DNA from: Victivallales bacterium
GTDB taxonomy: Bacteria; Verrucomicrobiota; Lentisphaeria; Oligosphaerales; Oligosphaeraceae
Assembly (NCBI GenBank): GCA_017431185.1
Contig: JAFRLP010000625.1
Location: 1 to 8,779 of the forward strand
Direction of reading: 5' to 3'
Length of the DNA: 8,779 nucleotides
Positions 1 to 6,197 of this stretch are shown one piece after another (the stretch's first letter is position 1; each line of letters opens with the position of its first letter). Below the pieces are notes generated by a model, which worked only from the letters and a program-made list of their open reading frames with translations, did no database searches and was not told where the DNA came from. Both the position numbers and the translations under genes were made by a program.

Positions 1-118
1 CCCCCAACGTGGAATTTGGCAATATTTTCTTTTTATGAAATATCTACTATTATAAAAAACGTAAAAATAAAATAGTTAATAAAAAAAGAAAAATTTATAG
101 AAAAGACCAAAAAAAGCC
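1..118. promoter_or_regulatory. AT-rich, A-tract-rich upstream region (possible UP element)
   Basis: No gene is visible here. The stretch is strikingly AT-rich compared with the GC-rich coding DNA that follows. It holds A-tracts centred near 56, 65, 84, 91, 102 and 112, roughly one helical turn apart in places, which is the arrangement expected of curved DNA. The tracts at about 81-115 lie directly upstream of a perfect -35 hexamer, where an UP element that contacts the RNA polymerase alpha subunit would sit. The role is inferred; only the base composition and spacing are seen. Confidence 0.45.
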
Positions 119-119
119 C

Positions 120-147
120 TTGACAAACTTACAAAGTATGCTATATT
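120..147 (+). promoter_or_regulatory. sigma70-type promoter with extended -10 for the Rpn-family gene
   Basis: A perfect TTGACA (-35) lies at 120-125 and TATATT (-10, five of six consensus bases) at 142-147, with a 16-bp spacer. A TGc motif at 139-141 directly before the -10 box makes it an extended -10 promoter. Transcription would start near 154, giving a leader of about 44 nt. The Shine-Dalgarno AGGAGG at 186-191 sits 6 nt before the ATG at 198. Confidence 0.75.
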
Positions 148-197
148 CCTGGTCAGTCTTTCGCGCAACAGTCAGAAACTTGACCAGGAGGCAGGCA

Positions 198-1187
198 ATG
201 TCGAACAACGTGGATTTGATGCTGAAGATGCTGTTCGAGAGCGACCAGGCGGTCGCCGACGTGTTCAATATCGTGTTCGGGGACGGGCGCAGGCTGGTCG
301 AACCCTCCATGCTGCGCCCCGCCTCGGAGCGGGAGATTGCCCTGATGCGGGACGCAAGTGGAAAATGGCAAGGCAAGGAACGGACCTGCGACGTGGCCAG
401 GCGCATCCAGTGGGATGCAGCGGACCCCGGCAACAGCCTCCTGCTGTTCATCGAGAACCAGTTGCGTCCGCATCTCCTGATGCCCTGGCGGGTGAAGGAA
501 CTGTATGACATGTCATACGGGAGCCAGGTGCGCACCGCGCGGGAACGGTTCCTCCGTGAGGACAGGCCGAAGGATGGCGTGGAGTTCTTCAGCGGGGTGG
601 GCAGGGGATTCCAGTTCACGCGGGTTGCCACGATTGTCATCTACTGGGGAGAGGAACCGTGGGAGGTGCCGCGGCAGTTTGCCGACATGCTGAAGCCGGC
701 GCCTGTCCCCGAACTCCACGCATTTGAGCCCCGGTTGCAATACCCGCTGCTCGTTCCGTCGGAAATTCCACGGAAAATGCTCCAGGGCAGTGGGCAGAAT
801 TTGAATTCCGTGCTAAATTTAGCTGGAGCATTGAAGGACAGGGAACGGCTGGAGGAGCTGCTGAGGAGGAATCCGTCGTTCCAGGCCATGCCGCGCCGCC
901 TGGCGCTGGGGCTGCTGGAACTCGCCGGATGCCAGTACGAAACCGACAACCAAGAGGAGACCGTCAACATGTGCAAGGCAATTGAGGACATGATGAAAGA
1001 GAGGGAGGAAAAGGGTGAGAAGAGAGGTGAGAAAAGAGGGGAGAAAAGAGGATACGAGAAGTTTGCCAGGGAGTTCGTTTCCTATCTGCGCGAACAGTCT
1101 TTCCCCGAGGATAAGTTTCAGGATTTTCTTGGCCGTCGGATGAATTTCTCCCCTGAACAGATTGCTGACCTTTGCTCGGCGCATTAA
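198..1187 (+). CDS. Rpn/YhgA-like PD-(D/E)XK nuclease family protein (putative transposase family)
   Basis: A 329-residue protein of the Rpn recombination-promoting nuclease / YhgA-like putative transposase family. Characterised Rpn proteins are DNA endonucleases of the PD-(D/E)XK fold that promote RecA-independent recombination. The nuclease core lies at about residues 1-166. The likely metal-binding residues are D65 (CDVARR) and E86-x-Q88 in FIENQ, followed by the family-typical MPWRVKELYDMSYGSQV at 95-111 and VATIVIYWGEEPW at 143-155. Gln replaces the classical Lys, as is common in the EHQS-type members. A basic repeat GEKR occurs three times (about 273-284) and is followed by a short helical tail. 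The start at 198 is chosen because AGGAGG lies 6 nt upstream; the frame stays open to a TTG at 120, but that is the -35 box. The gene is monocistronic, and its neighbours on the right are unrelated. Family assignment is firm; activity is not shown. Confidence 0.85.
   Translation: MSNNVDLMLKMLFESDQAVADVFNIVFGDGRRLVEPSMLRPASEREIALMRDASGKWQGKERTCDVARRIQWDAADPGNSLLLFIENQLRPHLLMPWRVKELYDMSYGSQVRTARERFLREDRPKDGVEFFSGVGRGFQFTRVATIVIYWGEEPWEVPRQFADMLKPAPVPELHAFEPRLQYPLLVPSEIPRKMLQGSGQNLNSVLNLAGALKDRERLEELLRRNPSFQAMPRRLALGLLELAGCQYETDNQEETVNMCKAIEDMMKEREEKGEKRGEKRGEKRGYEKFAREFVSYLREQSFPEDKFQDFLGRRMNFSPEQIADLCSAH
1014..1049 (+). repeat. three tandem 12-bp units encoding GEKR inside the Rpn-family gene
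   Basis: The units are GGTGAGAAGAGA (1014-1025), GGTGAGAAAAGA (1026-1037) and GGGGAGAAAAGA (1038-1049). Each encodes Gly-Glu-Lys-Arg in frame. Because the unit is a multiple of three, slippage would lengthen or shorten a charged linker between the nuclease core and the tail without breaking the frame. Confidence 0.9.
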
Positions 1188-1212
1188 GGCACAGGGAAAA
1201 GCCCCAGAGCGG

Positions 1213-1236
1213 GGGGCACCCGACTCCGTGCCTTTT
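1213..1236 (+). terminator. candidate intrinsic terminator after the Rpn-family gene
   Basis: GGGGCAC at 1213-1219 can pair with GTGCCTT at 1228-1234 around an 8-nt loop, with two of the seven pairs being G-T. A short TTTT run ends at 1236. The same GTGCCTT could alternatively pair with AAGGCAC at 1186-1192, overlapping the stop codon, to make a longer nested structure. The T-run is short, so this is only a candidate. Confidence 0.4.
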
Positions 1237-1252
1237 CGGCGCAGACATTCGC

Positions 1253-1366
1253 TTCCCACCGCCGTTTCCATCCGCGAGGGCTGAAGCCCGCGCGGGCAAG
1301 TTGGGGTCCGTGGTTCGGCGGGTCAGTCTGCGTTGCGGGAGGGGTAGCGGCGGCGTCTCGCCGCCG
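1253..1366. repeat. two-hairpin repeat module, copy A
   Basis: First of two tandem copies that fill most of the gene-free stretch 1188-1525. It begins with TTCCC and holds two hairpins. Hairpin 1 (1272-1295) has 10-position arms around a TGAA loop, with one A-G mismatch (1277/1290). Hairpin 2 (1348-1366) pairs CGGCGGCG with CGCCGCCG around a 3-nt loop. GGGCAAGTTG follows hairpin 1, as in copy B. Spurious open frames cross the region, but none has coding features. The function is unknown; a repeated extragenic palindrome or transcript-end structure is possible. Confidence 0.85.
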
Positions 1367-1369
1367 GAA

Positions 1370-1480
1370 TTCCCGCCGTCGTTTCAATCCGCGAGGGCTG
1401 AAGCCCTCGTGGGCAAGTTGCGGTCTGTGGTTTGGCAGGCCAGTCTGCCTTGCGGTGGTGCGGCGGCGTCCCCGCCGCCG
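1370..1480. repeat. two-hairpin repeat module, copy B
   Basis: Second tandem copy, offset 117 bp from copy A through hairpin 1 and 113 bp at hairpin 2 because of a small deletion between them. Hairpin 1 (1389-1412) has a fully paired 10-bp stem (one G-T pair) around TGAA. Hairpin 2 (1461-1480) keeps the CGGCGGCG/CGCCGCCG stem with a 4-nt loop. The substitutions between copies mostly spare pairing. It ends about 45 bp from the stop codon of the esterase gene, which converges from the right, so it could stop transcripts from both sides (inference). Confidence 0.85.
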
Positions 1481-1525
1481 TCACCACGACCCACGAAAAC
1501 ACGCTGTGTCCCATAGGAGGGAGGA

Positions 1526-2554
1526 TTACCTGGCGGATATAGACAACTGGAAAGGCGCGGCAGGAAAACCTGCCTGGTTATAGAGATTGCCGGAGGGGTT
1601 GCTGCTCCAGTTGTAGCGCACTTTCACGGGCTCTGGAACTTTCGGACTGCTCACCATTATGCCGTCCCCTGTGATTTCCGCCCGTTCCGCCCACTGCCAG
1701 AGATTGTCCTTGCCGCAGAGCGCAAAGCCTTCCAACTGGGTATTGGGGGAGTTCCGCACCAAAGGCGCGGTTTTGTTTTTTGCGCTGCGCAGTATATGGA
1801 TCATGCCGTTGTATAGCCGAGAGCCGAAAAAGGCGATGACTGAAGAGACTTTCTTGCCTGGATTCCGCTCTTCGTATCCGATAATGCTTTTCTGATTCTG
1901 CTCCTCCAGGGCGACCAGTTCGGGGAACTGCGCAATGTTCTCCTCGCTCATCCAGGAGATGATGGAGGTCGCGCCGCGAGATGCGTGCAGCAGACCGACG
2001 GGACACTGCAATTCCCGACGCAGCGCTTTGACGAAATAGTAGCCCAACGCCGTGATGCGCGGGCTGGTTTTCGGGTTGGCGACCACCCATTTTCCTGTCA
2101 GGCGCGGCTGCTTTTTGTCCTGTGGATTGATGTCTATCCAGAAGAAACGGAAGAGATTGTCGGTGGATTTGGCGATCTCCTCCTCGGCTCCCTCTGTTTG
2201 GAACAGGTTCAGCATCACATTGGACTGCCCAGAGGCCAGCCAGGTTTCGCCTATGAGCACGTCGGGGATGACCTGGGCGCCGATGCGCATTTCGTGCGGT
2301 CCGAAGGGCGCGTCGGCCAGATTGAGGGTTACGCGCCAGTTCCCCTGGGCGTTGGCGTTGACTGCCGCCTGCGCTCCTGCCACGGCAACCTCCACGCGTT
2401 CTCCTGGCGCGGCATCGCCCCATATCGCCACATCCTCCCGTTTGGCCAGCACCGCGTGTTCACTGAACAGGGGACTGGGCCGAATCTCGCCGAACAGCAG
2501 AATCGGAGACGAGAGAAGCAGGGTGAAGAGCAAGGTCTTGCGGGAAATGGCCAT
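1526..2554 (-). CDS. sialate O-acetylesterase-family SGNH protein with central block deleted; probably inactive
   Basis: A 342-residue exported protein; full-length family members are usually around 500 residues or more. Residues 1-22 form a signal peptide. The sandwich-type N-terminal domain follows (LFSEHAVLAKREDVAIWGDAAPGE, from about 29). Next come the SGNH block I motif GETWLASGQSN with the nucleophile Ser111, then PVGLLHASRGATSIISW (185-201). After SRLYNGMIHIL (245-255) the usual central part is absent: there is no GVIWYQGE-type block and no D-x-x-H catalytic pair. The sequence goes straight to the normal C-terminal domain (LEGFALCGKDNLWQW; VKVRYNWSSNPSGNLYN; GFPAAPFQLS). The frame is intact across the junction near base 1790. 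The family removes acetyl groups from sialic acids or plant glycans such as acetylated xylan. This copy lacks the Asp/His of the triad, so it is either a decayed gene or a binding protein. It lies 17 bp downstream of the pseudopilin and is presumably cotranscribed with it. Confidence 0.85.
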   Translation of the reverse strand: MAISRKTLLFTLLLSSPILLFGEIRPSPLFSEHAVLAKREDVAIWGDAAPGERVEVAVAGAQAAVNANAQGNWRVTLNLADAPFGPHEMRIGAQVIPDVLIGETWLASGQSNVMLNLFQTEGAEEEIAKSTDNLFRFFWIDINPQDKKQPRLTGKWVVANPKTSPRITALGYYFVKALRRELQCPVGLLHASRGATSIISWMSEENIAQFPELVALEEQNQKSIIGYEERNPGKKVSSVIAFFGSRLYNGMIHILRSAKNKTAPLVRNSPNTQLEGFALCGKDNLWQWAERAEITGDGIMVSSPKVPEPVKVRYNWSSNPSGNLYNQAGFPAAPFQLSISAR

Positions 2555-2571
2555 GTGCCTTCAAGAGTTTC

Positions 2572-3312
2572 TCAGTCGGCTTCAGGGTCGAAGCTTGAAC
2601 TCTTGGAGAAAACGCCCATCGTGTAGTTGGCCGCGAAAGTGTCGGAGTTGTTTCCCTTCTCGCTGGTGACGTGTCCGTCAGCCCACAGCGTATTGATGTT
2701 CTTGCTGTGGACGGCGTAGGGTGCGCCATTGCCGGACTTGTAGGTGGAAGGCAGAGTACTCAATCCGCAGAAACGTCCTGCCGTATAACCGGCCAGGTAG
2801 ATGGTATCGGCCGCCAGGATGACACTGGAGTTGACCTGTCCCTGCTTGTAATGTTGCAGGGTTCCTCCTTCGTTGCCGCCAAGAAGCCAGTTGTAGCCGT
2901 AGCTGATGCAGGTGAATGCATTATAGGTGTCGCTGCTGAAGTTTTCAATGTTGGCGATGGCCTTTCTGGCGTTGGGCAGAAGATTGGCATCCCATTGGTC
3001 GCCATGCGCACGCGCAGGGCAGAACATGAAAGTCGGGTCGGTGACTATCTTGCTGTACGCGAAGACATAACTCCACGGAGCCCACCGATTTTGGTATTTT
3101 TCAGTCCAGCGGGTGAGTGGAAAATAATCATCGAACTGGTCTGCGTAGAACATGAAATGCAGCCCCAGGGTCTTCATGTTGTTGGTGCAGGAGATTGCCC
3201 GGGCCTTGTCGCGCGCCTTGCTCAAGGCAGGCAGCAGCATGGACGCAAGTATGGCGATTATGGCGATGACGACCAGCAATTCGATTAAAGTAAAGTTTTT
3301 GCATTTCTTCAT
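2572..3312 (-). CDS. type II secretion/type IV pilin-like pseudopilin with H-X9-DG motif
   Basis: A 246-residue membrane-anchored pseudopilin. The N-terminus [19 protein letters not shown] is a class III prepilin signal. Cleavage would fall before Phe7, with the conserved +5 Glu at residue 11 and a hydrophobic helix at about 8-30. The residue before the cut is Asn, not the usual Gly. The rest is a globular domain with the [20 protein letters not shown] helix typical of Planctomycetota-Verrucomicrobiota-group pseudopilins. Near the C-terminus H202, nine residues, then D212-G213 form the H-X9-DG prepilin-processing-associated motif. The protein should be processed by a prepilin peptidase and stand on the outer face of the inner membrane. 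The start is supported by AAGGAG 8 nt upstream. It is the first gene of a unit with the esterase and diverges from the AraC-type regulator. The exact role, such as secretion or glycan handling at the surface, is unknown. Confidence 0.94.
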   Translation of the reverse strand: MKKCKNFTLIELLVVIAIIAILASMLLPALSKARDKARAISCTNNMKTLGLHFMFYADQFDDYFPLTRWTEKYQNRWAPWSYVFAYSKIVTDPTFMFCPARAHGDQWDANLLPNARKAIANIENFSSDTYNAFTCISYGYNWLLGGNEGGTLQHYKQGQVNSSVILAADTIYLAGYTAGRFCGLSTLPSTYKSGNGAPYAVHSKNINTLWADGHVTSEKGNNSDTFAANYTMGVFSKSSSFDPEAD

Positions 3313-3479
3313 GGCTTTGGCTCCTTTTTGACATGGTTCAAATTATTTATGAAAATATACCAACATTTTCGCCGAATAAACTTGACAGTAATACCATAAA
3401 GTATTACTTTAATACCAATCATTCTCTGAGATACTCAAAAGTTACAGTCTTCAGAACCATAAAACTGCAGGAAAACGCC
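3313..3479. promoter_or_regulatory. divergent control region between pseudopilin and AraC-type genes
   Basis: This AT-rich stretch has no convincing gene; the regulator frame is open through it but without coding character. On the + strand a perfect TTGACA at 3382-3387 is a -35 candidate for the regulator gene. The matching -10 is poor (TACTTT at 3405-3410, 17-bp spacer). On the - strand TATATT at 3354-3359 is a -10 candidate for the pseudopilin unit, giving a leader of about 35 nt; no good -35 box lies upstream of it. Weak promoter elements of this kind fit control by an activator. Confidence 0.5.
3388..3417. promoter_or_regulatory. candidate AraC-type operator: TAATACCA repeats 21 bp apart
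   Basis: TAATACCA occurs at 3389-3396 and again at 3410-3417, exactly 21 bp apart (two helical turns) and in the same orientation. That is the geometry of AraC-family half-sites such as araI1-araI2. An inverted GTATTA lies between them at 3401-3406, so GTAATAC (3388-3394) and GTATTAC (3401-3407) also form a perfect 7-bp inverted repeat. A related ATACCAA is at 3357-3363, out of 21-bp phase. The site abuts the + strand -35 box, which suggests self-regulation (inference). Confidence 0.55.
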
Positions 3480-4349
3480 ATGCAGGACATGCAATTCAAC
3501 ACCGCGCAGCATCTGGAAAAACTGCGCATTGCCTTGAGGCGCATCGCGGCTGGGCACCACTACAGTGACAACTGGCATACCCATCGCTATTCGGAATTGG
3601 CCATCATTCTGGAAAGCGAAGGGGTGATTCATCACCTGCTGGCGGAGGACGGCTCCACTCAGAAGTGTTCGCTGGTCCCTGGCGATGTCCTGCTTCTGCA
3701 TCCCAAAAGCGTACACTGCTATCACAATGCCAGTTCTCTGCATATCGTCAATATTCTGTTCAATCCCGAGCAGTTGCCAGTGCCAGCCTTGGACGGAGCG
3801 CAACTTGCGCTGTTCCAGACCGTCCTGGATCCCAAGGGTAGCCCCACGGGCCCTGTCTCGCCCATCGCCCATCTGGAGTCCGACAAGTTGGCCGAGGTGG
3901 TGCGTCTCTGCTCAGAGATGGAAGCGGAGCTCTCCCAGAAGTCCGTCGGCTGGAACCTGGCTGTGTACGGGCTTTTTCTGGCGATACTGGTGCGCCTTTG
4001 CCGTCCTGGCGGTCTCGTGCAACGTCGGATAGACGAGGCCAGCGCACTTCCCGCGCTTCACCACATCAACCTTCATTTTCGGGAGAAACTGGACATTGCC
4101 CATCTGGCGCATATCAGCCACTTGTCCCGCAACAGCCTTTTTCGGCAGTTCCGCGACCTGACGGGAGTGACCCCAATGCTTTATCAGCGCCGCAAGCGTC
4201 TGGAGACTGCCGAATACATGCTGCGCCAATCCCGACGTTCCATCTCCGAAATTGCCTTGACCTGCGGATTTTGCGATTCCAACCACTTCATCCGCGAGTT
4301 CTCGAAGCATTACGGTATTTCTCCTGCCGCTTTCCGCCGTAAACTGTGA
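3480..4349 (+). CDS. AraC/XylS-family transcriptional regulator with cupin sensor domain
   Basis: A 289-residue DNA-binding regulator. The N-terminal sugar-sensing cupin domain is shown by NWHTHRYSELAIILESEG (31-48) and LVPGDVLLLHPKSVHCY (66-81). The C-terminal AraC domain holds two helix-turn-helix units: LDIAHLAHISHLSRNSLFRQF (about 204-224) and SISEIALTCGFCDSNHFIREF (about 254-274). The second ends in the family signature KHYGISPAAFRR. The start at 3480 is preferred because AGGA at 3469-3472 lies 7 nt upstream; an open extension back to 3333 is AT-rich and unlike the family. The gene is divergent from the pseudopilin unit and convergent with the GH51 gene. It probably senses a mono- or oligosaccharide and activates the adjacent unit through the repeats in the divergent region. 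The ligand cannot be read from the sequence. Confidence 0.93.
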   Translation: MQDMQFNTAQHLEKLRIALRRIAAGHHYSDNWHTHRYSELAIILESEGVIHHLLAEDGSTQKCSLVPGDVLLLHPKSVHCYHNASSLHIVNILFNPEQLPVPALDGAQLALFQTVLDPKGSPTGPVSPIAHLESDKLAEVVRLCSEMEAELSQKSVGWNLAVYGLFLAILVRLCRPGGLVQRRIDEASALPALHHINLHFREKLDIAHLAHISHLSRNSLFRQFRDLTGVTPMLYQRRKRLETAEYMLRQSRRSISEIALTCGFCDSNHFIREFSKHYGISPAAFRRKL

Positions 4350-4374
4350 CTGCCCGCGCCATCAGAAGGGGCAG
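4350..4374. terminator. weak hairpin between convergent araC-type and GH51 genes
   Basis: Only 12 bp separate the two stop codons. CTGCCC (4350-4355) can pair with GGGCAG (4369-4374) over a 13-nt loop, and the right arm lies inside the GH51 3' end. There is no T-run on either side, so a bidirectional terminator is possible but poorly supported. Confidence 0.25.
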
Positions 4375-6197
4375 CCTGATTCAGCCGAGACAGTAAGCAA
4401 GTGCAGCGGGGGAATCGTGGCGGGCAGGGTAGGGCAATGCATGGGCGAGAAGCGTGAGGCTGGCCCCAGGCCGTCAGGCTGCCAGAGGGTGATTTGGGCG
4501 TTGCCGCCGGTGCGCGCCGCATCCGCCAGCATCTCCGGTGGATACACCAGGGAGAGCGGCTGCTCCAAATCGGGGTTGTATGCCGTGAAATGGAGGCGGT
4601 TGGCGTGGCGTGAAGCGCAGGAGGTTGCCAGCCTTCCCCGCCAGTCCAGCAGAGCGCCGCCCGCGTGTGGCGCGAACATTTGCAGGGCTTGGCCAGAGGC
4701 CGTCAGATGGCACTCTCTGGCGGAGACGCGGATGGCCCCCTCGTTGATGGCCTGGTAGTAGCAGAACAGGCGAATGGGCCAGCGTTCCTCGTTGTTGAGC
4801 AGGGTTGTCAGAAGCCGTGCCACCGCGAGTCCCTCGCCGATTCCCACCTCACGGAACCAGGAGTACCAGATGTTCCATTCGTCAAAGGCGATGCTCATAT
4901 TGGAGGGAAGCAGAGCCGTCAGTTTGCGTATCTTGTCAAACGTGTTGTCCAGGTCGCCGAGGAGTCTGCGAATGGTGGCGGAGGTGTTTTCGGGGGTGGT
5001 GAAGTCATGCCGTCCAGTCTGGCAGTTGTAGCAGTGGAGGGAGACCATTGGGGCGAGGTCGGCGAGGGGACGCCCCGCGCCCTCCACCCAGTCGGGAAGC
5101 GGATAGGGGCCAGCCGAGGTCAGTTCCAGGCTGGAGTCCACGGCCAGCATGGCCTCGGCATGACGTCTGGCGAGCGGGGCGTACTCCTGGGGCGTCTGCG
5201 CTCCCTCCATGTGGCCGTAGCCTGGTTCGTTGCCCAGAGACCAGAGTTTCACGTTGTATGGCTCGGGGTGCCCTTGCGCTGCCCGTAGCGCGCCGCCTGG
5301 TGTGTCGGGCGCCCCGTTGCAGTACTCGACCCAGGCCGCAGAGCGTTCAGGCGTGTCCCAGGTGAGATTCAGGGTGATGGATGGCTCGGCGCCGAGTTCC
5401 CGGCAGAGGGCGATGAAGTCATCCGTACACAGGTCATTGCTGTCGAATCCGTGGGTGTAGGTGTGTGTCTCGTTCTCCATGTACGATTGAATCGGGGCGC
5501 GCTGGTCTGCGGGGATGAGCCCGTCGTCCCAACGGTATTCTCCGGCGTAGTTTCCGCCTGGCCAGCGGAGCAGTTTGACTCCCAGGCAGCGCAGCGCCTC
5601 CACGACGTCCCTGCGCATTCCGCGGAAGGCGTCGGAGGGCAGCAGCGAGGCCATGCCAACGGCGATGGCCTGCCTGCCCGCAACCTCCAGTTCGAGGCAG
5701 GCGGAGCAGTCGCAGGGAGCGGCGAAACTTTCCTCGAAAACCTGCCATTCGTCTCCCTTCACCGTCATTGCGGTGAGCAGGAGGATTTGGGATTCGTTCC
5801 GCACTCTGGCAGTTACGGTCACTTTGTCCTGGTTGGGAGCCTTCAGGGCGACCTTCAGGCGGTAGGTCTGCCCTTTGCGCAAGGGCAGGTCGCCTTGACG
5901 CAGGCCCGCCATCCCGCCTGCGTCCAGCCCCTGAAGGTACTGCGCCTGGACCTCGTTGCGGCGGGGCATGACGCTGATGGAGTAGTGGCGCGTATAAGTC
6001 CCCATCGGCAGCAACTCGAAGAATGGCTGTTCCCCATAGCCTGACCATTCGGACGCCACGCCGTCCATGGATGGCTTTCCGGCGAATTTCCGGTTGCGGA
6101 GCAGTTGTGCGCTCAGTCCACCTTGGATGGCGGCACGGGTATGTTCCAGATTCTGTCCGAACAGGCGCGGCGAAATGACGGTTGAGTCAGTATTCAT
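4362..6197 (-). CDS. GH51 alpha-L-arabinofuranosidase
   Basis: A 611-residue retaining glycosidase of family GH51, which releases terminal alpha-L-arabinofuranosyl groups from arabinan or arabinoxylan fragments. Visible features in order: RLFGQNLEHTRAAIQGG (11-27) and LLRNRKFAGKP (32-42) of the barrel start; a beta-rich insert at about 60-185 that resembles a carbohydrate-binding module; LLRWPGGNYAGEYRWDDGL (209-227); the acid/base Glu324 in WSLGNEPGYGHMEG; the nucleophile Glu440 in IAFDEWNIWY; and a C-terminal beta domain ending in IPPLHLLTVS. No signal peptide is seen, so it should be cytoplasmic. Its ATG lies inside the end of the GH116 gene: ATGAATACTGA is shared, an 11-bp overlap. No clear ribosome site of its own is visible, which suggests translational coupling. 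All key motifs are intact. Substrate is inferred from the family. Confidence 0.93.
   Translation of the reverse strand: MNTDSTVISPRLFGQNLEHTRAAIQGGLSAQLLRNRKFAGKPSMDGVASEWSGYGEQPFFELLPMGTYTRHYSISVMPRRNEVQAQYLQGLDAGGMAGLRQGDLPLRKGQTYRLKVALKAPNQDKVTVTARVRNESQILLLTAMTVKGDEWQVFEESFAAPCDCSACLELEVAGRQAIAVGMASLLPSDAFRGMRRDVVEALRCLGVKLLRWPGGNYAGEYRWDDGLIPADQRAPIQSYMENETHTYTHGFDSNDLCTDDFIALCRELGAEPSITLNLTWDTPERSAAWVEYCNGAPDTPGGALRAAQGHPEPYNVKLWSLGNEPGYGHMEGAQTPQEYAPLARRHAEAMLAVDSSLELTSAGPYPLPDWVEGAGRPLADLAPMVSLHCYNCQTGRHDFTTPENTSATIRRLLGDLDNTFDKIRKLTALLPSNMSIAFDEWNIWYSWFREVGIGEGLAVARLLTTLLNNEERWPIRLFCYYQAINEGAIRVSARECHLTASGQALQMFAPHAGGALLDWRGRLATSCASRHANRLHFTAYNPDLEQPLSLVYPPEMLADAARTGGNAQITLWQPDGLGPASRFSPMHCPTLPATIPPLHLLTVSAESGCPF

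Noticed and set aside
120..197. Upstream TTG start for the Rpn-family gene
   Set aside because: The TTG is the first half of the TTGACA -35 box, and AGGAGG lies at the right distance from the ATG at 198.
1253..1480. CRISPR array
   Set aside because: There are only two units, the whole unit is repeated with no unique spacers, and no cas gene is present.
1172..1516. A 114-residue open frame across the repeat region
   Set aside because: It runs through both hairpin modules, its protein is low-complexity and repeats itself only because the DNA does, and it has no ribosome site.
1985..2669. Open frames of about 200 residues on the + strand opposite the esterase and pseudopilin genes
   Set aside because: They are antisense shadows of two genes with clear signal sequences and motifs, and they have no domain content.
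3333..3479. N-terminal extension of the AraC-type regulator by 49 residues
   Set aside because: The stretch is AT-rich, holds promoter-like and operator-like repeats, and does not resemble the family. The ATG at 3480 has a proper ribosome site.
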